A stretch of DNA of 38,951 nt from Streptacidiphilus pinicola (GTDB lineage: Bacteria; Actinomycetota; Actinomycetes; Streptomycetales; Streptomycetaceae). Positions 33,739-38,951 of the stretch are shown here, in pieces (the stretch's first letter is position 1; the number at the start of each line of letters is the position of its first letter). Under the pieces are notes generated by a model, which did not search any database, was not told the origin of the DNA, and saw nothing but the letters and a program-made list of their open reading frames with translations. Made by a program: the position numbers and the translations under genes. Location: the NCBI RefSeq assembly GCF_003258295.1, contig NZ_QKYN01000062.1:1-38951 (forward strand). Direction: 5' to 3'.

Positions 33739-35094
33739 ATGGCACCACCGCTCGGAGGCTTGACCGAGGGGTTCACCAGCTTTCTCTTCGGCAAGATCGA
33801 GACGACCCGGCTCCCGGTGCGCACCTCCACCGGCCAGGCCCAGGCCGTCTACCTGCCGACGGCGGCGCCGGGCCTGGGCGACTCGGGCGTCATCATCGGC
33901 CGCGAGGTCTACAGCGGCAAGGGCTACGTCTACGACCCGTTCCAGCTCTACGGCCAGCAGCTGCCCGCCCCGCACTGGCTGGTGCTGGGCGAGTCCGGCA
34001 ACGGCAAGTCCGCGCTGGAGAAGACCTACGTGCTGCGGCAGCTGCGCTTCCGCGACCGGCAGGTCGTCGTGCTCGACGCCCAGGGCGAGGACGGCGTCGG
34101 CGAGTGGAACCTGATCGCGCGGGCGCTCGGAATAACGCCCATCCGGCTCGACCCGATGGCCGCGCTCGAGGGCGGCGTCAAGCTCAACCCGCTCGACCCG
34201 GCCATCACCCAGACCGGCCAGCTGGCGCTGCTGCGCACCATCATCGAGGTCGCGATGGGCCGCGCCTTGGAGGAGCGCGCCGGCTTCGCGCTCAAGGCCG
34301 CCCACGCGCACGTCATCGCGACGGTGACGGAGCGCCAGCCCGTCCTCGGCGACATCATCGACTCGCTGCGCTCCCCCAACACCGACTCGATCGACGCGCT
34401 CGGCGTCTCGCTGGAGGACATCCAGACCTGGGGCCTCGACGTCGCCCTGGTGCTGGACCGCCTCGTCGACGGTGACCTGCGCGGCATGTTCGACGGGCCG
34501 ACCACCAACGGCATCGACCTCGACGCGCCGCTGATCGTCTTCGACCTCTCGCACATCGACCGCAACTCGATCGCCATGCCGATCCTGATGGCGATCGTCG
34601 GCGTCTGGCTGGAGCACACCTGGATCCGCCCCGACCGGAGGAAGCGCATCTTCCTGGTCGAGGAGGCCTGGCACATCATCAACTCACCGTTCGTCGCACA
34701 GCTGTTCCAGCGGCTGCTGAAGTTCGGCCGCCGGCTCGGCCTCTCCTTCGTCGCGGTCGTCCACCACCTCTCCGACGTGGTCGATGGCGCTGCGGCCAAG
34801 GAGGCTTCCGCCATCCTGAAGATGGCCTCCACCAGGACCATCTACATGCAGAAGGCCGACGAGGCACGCGCGACCGGGCGGGTGCTGGGCCTGCCACGCT
34901 GGGCCGTCGAGATCATCCCGACGCTGTCGCCGGGCATCGCCGTCTGGGACGTGAACGGAAACGTGCAGGTGGTGAAGCACATCATCACCGAGCAGGAGCG
35001 GCCGCTCGTCTTCACCGACCGCGCCATGACGGAGGAGGCCATCGCCGAGCGCACGCGCGCCTCCCAGCAACTCGCGGACGACCCGGCGGCCTGA
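33739..35094 (+). CDS. VirB4/TraC-type ATPase of the T4SS-like system
   Basis: A 451-residue cytoplasmic ATPase that would energise substrate transfer or assembly. Walker A is GESGNGKSA with Lys90 and Ser91; Walker B is RIFLVEEAWHII with Glu308 and Glu309; FVAVVHHLSDV and the later RTIYMQKADEARATGRVLGL match the sensor and arginine-finger regions of the VirB4/HerA family. It lacks the usual N-terminal VirB4 half, which is encoded by the preceding gene. AGGAGG precedes the ATG. Its stop overlaps the next start by 1 nt (TGATG). By order it corresponds to the gene I recall as cmdB (SCO4127) in S. coelicolor, described as an ATP/GTP-binding protein; that correspondence needs checking. Confidence 0.92.
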   Translation: MAPPLGGLTEGFTSFLFGKIETTRLPVRTSTGQAQAVYLPTAAPGLGDSGVIIGREVYSGKGYVYDPFQLYGQQLPAPHWLVLGESGNGKSALEKTYVLRQLRFRDRQVVVLDAQGEDGVGEWNLIARALGITPIRLDPMAALEGGVKLNPLDPAITQTGQLALLRTIIEVAMGRALEERAGFALKAAHAHVIATVTERQPVLGDIIDSLRSPNTDSIDALGVSLEDIQTWGLDVALVLDRLVDGDLRGMFDGPTTNGIDLDAPLIVFDLSHIDRNSIAMPILMAIVGVWLEHTWIRPDRRKRIFLVEEAWHIINSPFVAQLFQRLLKFGRRLGLSFVAVVHHLSDVVDGAAAKEASAILKMASTRTIYMQKADEARATGRVLGLPRWAVEIIPTLSPGIAVWDVNGNVQVVKHIITEQERPLVFTDRAMTEEAIAERTRASQQLADDPAA

Positions 35095-37436
35095 TGTCCT
35101 CGTACCCCTCACCCGCCCTGCCGGGACATCCGGGCCCGGTCTGGCGCTCCCGCCCGCTGTGGCGCTCGCGCGAGCCGCGTCCGAGCAGTTCGGGCCCTTC
35201 CAGCCCTTCGAGCCCTTCGGGCCGTCCGGCGCGACCGCCGCGTCAGGTGCGGCCGGGGCAGGTGGGGCGGCAGTCCCCACCGTCGCAACCCTGGCAGCAG
35301 CCGGATGCGCGAGGGCCCGCGGGGCCGTCCGGACCGGTGGGGCAGCCGCCGCGCCGCCCGGAGCGGGGCATCCCCGACGGCCTGATCATCGGGGTGCTCG
35401 CCCTGCTGCTCGGCACCACCGCGCTGTTCTGGACCGCGACCGAGCTCGGCGCGCTCGTCAGCCACGGCGGCTTCCCGCACCCGCTGCCCTTCCTCTCGAC
35501 GGCGGGGGCGATCCGTCACCTGGCCACCGCGCCCAACGACCTCGCGGGTGCCTGGCCCGGCACGCCGGCCCACGCCCTGCCGTCGGCGGCGGCGTTCTGG
35601 CTCACCTTCTTCGCGCTGTTTGCCCTGGTCCTGTTCCTGCTCCTGTCCGCCGCCACCGCACGTGCGAAGCGTCGCGCCGCCCACGAGGCGCGGGCGGCGG
35701 CCCCGGCCGGGGTGGATGCGGCCACCGGCCCGCCCGGCCAGCGGCGCGGGCCCTGGGAGACGTCCGCGCACCACAGCACGGCCCAGGACGTACCGGCCGG
35801 TCCCGCCTCCCCGACCATCCCGCACCCGAGCGTCCCCGGTGGCGGTCCCGACGCCGCCGGGATGGCCTGGCTGCCCGCCGGCGGTGCCACGGACGCGGGC
35901 ACGCAGTGGGCCGACGACGGGTCGCCGGCCCTGGGCCGCCCGGCAGCGCAGCGTCTCGGCATGCCCTCCGTCGCCGACCCGGACATCTGGTTCCCCGACA
36001 CCCACGCCGCACCGCCCGTCGAACCCGCCGAACCCGCCGGTCCGGACGCTGAGGGCGCCGGGGGCGCCGAGGGCGGTGCCGGCGCTCTCGCGGCGTCAGG
36101 CGTGGCCCTGCCACGGCCCGGTGGCTCGACGGCGGCCGGGTGGTCCGCGCGTGCCGAGGCGGCCGGCACGTCCGACAGTCCGACGGAGCTGCGGTTCGCG
36201 CTGCCCGCCACCGGCACGATGTGCGTGTTCGCGCCCGAGGCCGGAGCCACGGCCCGGCACGCGCTGATGAGCGCCGTCGTCGCCGAGGCGGGGGGCGGCC
36301 CGCTCGTCGTCGTCACCGCGGATCCGGAGCTGTGGGAGACCCGCCCGCCCCACCGTCGCGCCGTGCGCTTCGACCCGCAGCAGCTCACCGACGAGGATCC
36401 CGAGGCGCCGCGAGCCCGCTGGGCCCCGCACACCGGCTGCGCGGAACCGACCGTCGCCACCGCCCGGGCCCGCGCCCTGCTGCTGCCCACCGTCCGACCC
36501 GTCGCCGACGCGGAAGAGCTGGCCGTCCGCACGCTGGCCGAGACGCTCCTGCGCTGCTGGCTGCGCGCGGCCGCCCTGGATGGCCGTCCCTTCCGCCATG
36601 TCGCCCGCTGGGCAGGCGGCGGCTCGGCCGGCATCGGCCGGTCCGGCGGCGGTTCCGCGTCCGGACGTCAGGAGGCCGTCGCGCTGCTCCAGTCCGCCGC
36701 GACGGCCGTGGACGTCGCGGCCGGGGAGGAGGCCTGGGCCGGTCAGCTCCAGTCCGCCCTGCTCCAGTCCGCCGCACCGCTGGACGCCGCGTTCAGGCGG
36801 GTCCGCGCCGCGCTCGCCGCATCCGCCGAGTTGCACGTGCTGGCCGCCTGCACTCCCGAGTCCCCGGCGACCGCCCTCGACCCGGCAGCACTGGTGCAGG
36901 ACGGCGCCGCGGGCAGCCTCTACCTCCTCGGCCGCTCCGGCGACGGCCGCCTGCGCGAACCGGCGGGCGGTTCCGCCCCCGCTGTCCACAGCGCCATGCC
37001 GCTGCTGTCCGCACTTGTGGACGACGTGGTCCAGCGCGCCTGGCAGACGACCGCGCAGACGCCCCGGCAGGCAGGCGATCCGACGCCCCTGCTCGTCCTC
37101 GACGACATCGCCGCGGTCGCGCCTTTCCCGACATTGCCGCAGCTCATGGCCGATGGCGGCGCTCACGGGCTGCGCGCGGTGGCGCTTCTGCGCTCCCCCG
37201 AGCAGGCCCGCGCCCGCTGGGGCGAGCGCTCTGTCCACAGCCTGTGGACAAACGCCGACCACCGCGCCATCCTCGGCCCCCTCGCGCCCACACCGCTCGC
37301 CGCGCTCCTGGCCTCCCTGGGCGCCGCGGAGCACAGCGTCCAGGCGGGGCTGGAGCCGGACGAACTGCTGGTGCTGGCGGGACGTCAGCACACGGCGATG
37401 CCGCAACGTTTCCGCATCGGCCAGGCACGGGGCTGA
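35094..37436 (+). CDS. VirD4-like coupling protein with degenerate P-loop
   Basis: A 780-residue membrane protein. A Pro/Arg-rich N-terminus precedes two transmembrane helices (about 96-118 and 165-187), then a low-complexity linker and a cytoplasmic RecA-like domain (about 360-780). Coupling-protein features include AVRFDPQQL, ATARARALLLPT, LRCWLRAAALDGRP and the TraM/VirD4 Walker B block PLLVLDDIAAVAPFPTLPQL with Asp670 and Asp671, then GAHGLRAVALLRSPEQARARWG. At the place of Walker A (usually GxxGxGKT) residues 380-387 read APEAGATA: Gly-Lys-Thr is gone, so ATP hydrolysis is doubtful. The gene overlaps the VirB4 gene by 1 nt. No relaxase is nearby. By order it would be cmdA in S. coelicolor. 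Confidence 0.82.
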   Translation: MSSYPSPALPGHPGPVWRSRPLWRSREPRPSSSGPSSPSSPSGRPARPPRQVRPGQVGRQSPPSQPWQQPDARGPAGPSGPVGQPPRRPERGIPDGLIIGVLALLLGTTALFWTATELGALVSHGGFPHPLPFLSTAGAIRHLATAPNDLAGAWPGTPAHALPSAAAFWLTFFALFALVLFLLLSAATARAKRRAAHEARAAAPAGVDAATGPPGQRRGPWETSAHHSTAQDVPAGPASPTIPHPSVPGGGPDAAGMAWLPAGGATDAGTQWADDGSPALGRPAAQRLGMPSVADPDIWFPDTHAAPPVEPAEPAGPDAEGAGGAEGGAGALAASGVALPRPGGSTAAGWSARAEAAGTSDSPTELRFALPATGTMCVFAPEAGATARHALMSAVVAEAGGGPLVVVTADPELWETRPPHRRAVRFDPQQLTDEDPEAPRARWAPHTGCAEPTVATARARALLLPTVRPVADAEELAVRTLAETLLRCWLRAAALDGRPFRHVARWAGGGSAGIGRSGGGSASGRQEAVALLQSAATAVDVAAGEEAWAGQLQSALLQSAAPLDAAFRRVRAALAASAELHVLAACTPESPATALDPAALVQDGAAGSLYLLGRSGDGRLREPAGGSAPAVHSAMPLLSALVDDVVQRAWQTTAQTPRQAGDPTPLLVLDDIAAVAPFPTLPQLMADGGAHGLRAVALLRSPEQARARWGERSVHSLWTNADHRAILGPLAPTPLAALLASLGAAEHSVQAGLEPDELLVLAGRQHTAMPQRFRIGQARG

Positions 37437-37469
37437 ACCCGGCCCCTGCCCAGCCACCTCCCCCTGCCG

Positions 37470-37491
37470 TACGCTCGGTGGTCCTGACCAC
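37470..37491 (+). promoter_or_regulatory. Candidate -10 and palindromic operator before the last CDS
   Basis: TACGCT (37470-37475) fits the -10 pattern, and 2 nt later GTGGTC-CT-GACCAC (37478-37491) is a perfect palindrome with 6-bp arms, 23 nt upstream of the ATG at 37515. The core TGGT-N4-ACCA resembles FadR-subfamily GntR operators. A repressor bound here would block initiation. It also could form a small mRNA hairpin. Identity of the factor is unknown. Confidence 0.45.
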
Positions 37492-37514
37492 GACGACGAA
37501 GGACCGCAAGAGAG

Positions 37515-38690
37515 ATGAGCAGCAACGGGGGCTGGTGGCAGCCACCCACTCCGCCGGGCCAACCGGGCGGACCACCGCCGTACGGGCCACCGCCCGGCGG
37601 CCCATGGGGCCCGAACGGCCCCCTCGGACCCAGCCCGTGGGGCCACATCCCGATGGCCCCGAAGCCTGGCGTCATACCACTGCGGCCACTCAGTGTCGGT
37701 GAGATCGTCAACGCGATCTTCACGACCATCCGCTACAACTTCCTCGCGGTCTACGGCCCCCCGCTGATCATCGGCGGCGGCTTCCTGGCCGTCCTCGCCG
37801 TCTTCGGCGCGGCCGAGTGGACGCCGATGCACTCCTTCTGGGTCGACGCCCAGAACAACGCGCACATCGACGGCTGGAAGCCGAGCAACTCCGAGATCAC
37901 CAACACCGCTTTCGCCTTCGGCGGCCTCCTCCTGCTGATCATGCTGGCCTACGAGGCCGTCTACATCAGCGCGAGCCTCAGCAGCGTCGCCACGCTGCGC
38001 CACGCGGTCGTCGGCCGGCGCATCCGCTTCCGCCAGAGCGCCACCGAGATCAAGCCGCACTTCTGGCGCCTGGTCGGTGCGACCCTGCTCATGCAGCTGA
38101 TCTGCCTGGCCCCCATGGTCGTCGGCATCGCGATTCTCCTGCTGCTGGCCTTCGCGACGGACAGCGCGGGTCTCATCGGTCTGTTGGCCTTTCTGATCGT
38201 CCTGGCCTCGGGTGTCTGGGGCATGTACGCCCAGATCCGCCTGGTGCCGCTCAGCGCCACCGTCGTGCTGGAGGGCAAGAGCCCGATCGAGGCGATCAAG
38301 CGCGCCTGGCGGCTCAACGAGGGCGCCTGGTGGCGCTCGCTCGGCGTCACGCTGCTCATCGGCCTCATCGGCTCGCTGATCCAGTACGGCGTGAACCAGG
38401 TCATCAGCGTCTTCTACGCCGGCGCGATCGGCTTCGGCGGCAGCACGATCCCGACCGACCCGAGCAGCCCGACCTACACGCGGGACCTGCTGGTCGCCGA
38501 GCTCGTCATGATCGCCGTCCTGCTCCCCATCACCATCCTCGTCACCCTGCTGACGCTCCCGCTGACCACGCTCGGACAGGGTCTGCTGTACATCGACCGC
38601 CGCATCCGTCGCGAGAGCCTCGACATCCAGCTCGCCGAGGAGGCCGGCATCCCCTTCGCTGGCGCTGCTCCTCCCACGGATCTCGTCTGA
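37515..38690 (+). CDS. Polytopic membrane protein with glycerophosphodiesterase-type membrane domain
   Basis: A 391-residue integral membrane protein. The first 50 residues are a Gly/Pro/Trp-rich cytoplasmic tail; about six to seven hydrophobic helices follow (PPLIIGGGFLAVLAVFG, FGGLLLLIMLAYEAVYISA, LLMQLICLAPMVVGIAILLL, LLAFLIVLASGVWGMY, LGVTLLIGLIGSLI, LVMIAVLLPITILVTLL). The motif RLVPLSATVVLEGKSPIEAIKRAWRL is typical of the membrane domain found in bacterial glycerophosphoryl diester phosphodiesterases and related uncharacterised proteins; no catalytic domain is present here. GAGAG precedes the ATG closely. It has its own candidate promoter, and follows the T4SS-like operon by 78 nt; membership of that system is uncertain. 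A perfect hairpin terminates it. Confidence 0.82.
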   Translation: MSSNGGWWQPPTPPGQPGGPPPYGPPPGGPWGPNGPLGPSPWGHIPMAPKPGVIPLRPLSVGEIVNAIFTTIRYNFLAVYGPPLIIGGGFLAVLAVFGAAEWTPMHSFWVDAQNNAHIDGWKPSNSEITNTAFAFGGLLLLIMLAYEAVYISASLSSVATLRHAVVGRRIRFRQSATEIKPHFWRLVGATLLMQLICLAPMVVGIAILLLLAFATDSAGLIGLLAFLIVLASGVWGMYAQIRLVPLSATVVLEGKSPIEAIKRAWRLNEGAWWRSLGVTLLIGLIGSLIQYGVNQVISVFYAGAIGFGGSTIPTDPSSPTYTRDLLVAELVMIAVLLPITILVTLLTLPLTTLGQGLLYIDRRIRRESLDIQLAEEAGIPFAGAAPPTDLV

Positions 38691-38696
38691 CAACGC

Positions 38697-38740
38697 AGGG
38701 AGGGGCTGGAGGACGTGAGAACGTCCTCCAGCCCCTCCCT
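38697..38740 (+). terminator. Perfect 20-bp hairpin terminator
   Basis: Arms at 38697-38716 and 38721-38740 are exact reverse complements around a GAGA loop, followed by CTTGTTGTT. The outer part is AGGGAGGGG/CCCCTCCCT. It lies just after the last CDS and is a clear intrinsic terminator for it; it may also serve as a backup for the convergent rRNA operon. Confidence 0.88.
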
Positions 38741-38772
38741 CTTGTTGTTCCCGGTGTTGTTCCTGGAACGCA

Positions 38773-38807
38773 GAAGAGCCCCCTGACCGGTGGTCAGGGG
38801 GCTCTTC
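38773..38807 (-). terminator. rRNA operon terminator
   Basis: GAAGAGCCCCCTGACC (38773-38788) and GGTCAGGGGGCTCTTC (38792-38807) form a 16-bp perfect stem with a 3-nt loop, 10 nt beyond the 3' end of the 5S rRNA on the minus strand. It is placed as a terminator of the rRNA operon. Confidence 0.85.
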
Positions 38808-38817
38808 TTCAAAAGTT

Positions 38818-38936
38818 GTTCGGCGGCGTCCTACTCTCCCACAGGGTCCCCCCTGCAGTACCATCGGCGCTGTAAGGCTTAGCTTCCGGGTTCGGAATGT
38901 AACCGGGCGTTTCCCTCACGCTATGACCACCGAAAC
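38818..38936 (-). rRNA. rrf: 5S ribosomal RNA
   Basis: A 119-nt 5S rRNA read on the minus strand, beginning GTTTCGGTGGTCATAGCG and ending GTAGGACGCCGCCGAAC. The terminal helix (GTTTCGGTGG with CCGCCGAAC) and the conserved CCGAACCCGGAAGCTAAG loop are intact. It is the last gene of an rRNA operon; the 15 nt to the right edge are the 23S-5S spacer, and the 23S gene lies beyond the window. Sequence is streptomycete-like. Confidence 0.97.
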
Positions 38937-38951
38937 ACGATGAGATTCATG

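Noticed and set aside
31831..34674. Minus-strand open frame of about 947 codons antisense to the VirB6/VirB4 genes
   Set aside because: Asp/Val/Gly-biased low-complexity translation typical of the antisense of high-GC genes; the plus strand carries recognisable T4SS-like proteins.
28284..37436. Integrative conjugative element
   Set aside because: No integrase, excisionase, relaxase, tRNA attachment site or direct-repeat boundary is visible, and flanking genes are core; a fixed locus is the simpler reading within this window.
36096..38864. Minus-strand open frame of about 922 codons antisense to the VirD4-like and membrane-protein genes
   Set aside because: Same shadow pattern; it also runs into the 5S rRNA, which cannot be coding.

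Overview
The window is a high-GC actinobacterial chromosome segment, most likely from a member of the Streptomycetaceae (Streptomyces, Kitasatospora or Streptacidiphilus). This rests on strong G/C third-position bias, GTG starts, a streptomycete-type 5S rRNA, and a gene order (hydrolase, glnR, lacI-type regulator, protease, two-component pair, then mshD, ppk, CHAD, Nudix, pstSCAB, pit, csoR, lipoprotein, T4SS-like operon, rRNA) that I recall as resembling the SCO4160 to SCO4125 stretch of S. coelicolor. That synteny is from memory and was not computed.

Region 1 (1-6504) is conserved core. It holds an alpha/beta hydrolase divergent from glnR, the atypical response regulator of nitrogen assimilation; a LacI-family regulator; a membrane-anchored HtrA-type serine protease; and an overlapping OmpR-type response regulator/sensor kinase pair. 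Protease plus two-component pair resembles the mycobacterial MprAB/PepD envelope-stress module.

Region 2 (6505-12249) looks like an accessory insertion: an N-terminally truncated YhcG-type PD-(D/E)XK nuclease carrying a perfect inverted repeat inside its coding sequence, an MFS transporter, a 16-codon gene remnant, a VOC protein, an AhpD-like protein, and a divergent HTH/NB-ARC/TPR (STAND) regulator.

Region 3 (12300-23486) opens with mshD (mycothiol synthase) and then forms a phosphate/polyphosphate island: ppk, a degenerate CHAD protein, a Nudix hydrolase, the pstSCAB uptake operon, and a convergent pit-type transporter with its DUF47 (PhoU-like) partner. Direct 11-nt repeats of PHO-box type lie upstream of pstS (clear) and ppk (degenerate), so PhoP control is inferred. 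A strong double hairpin separates the convergent pst and pit operons.

Region 4 (23694-28057) holds a CsoR-type copper sensor with correctly spaced Cys-His-Cys ligands, two small conserved proteins, a lipoprotein, a Tat-exported berberine-bridge-type FAD oxidase with both covalent-flavin residues, and a PAP2 phosphatase.

Region 5 (28284-37436) is the most interesting. It is a chromosomal type IV secretion-like assembly: a lytic transglycosylase/NlpC enzyme (VirB1-like) divergent from a tightly packed operon encoding a two-helix VirB2-like protein, a VirB8-like protein, a VirB6/TrbL-like protein, an SCO6880-type VirB3/VirB4-N protein, a separate VirB4-type ATPase and a VirD4-like protein whose P-loop has lost its lysine. 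There is no relaxase in the window. I recall the S. coelicolor counterpart as the cmdABCDEF locus, linked to differentiation and chromosome segregation.

The window closes with a multi-pass membrane protein, two back-to-back terminators, and a 5S rRNA on the minus strand that marks the 3' end of an rRNA operon running in from the right.
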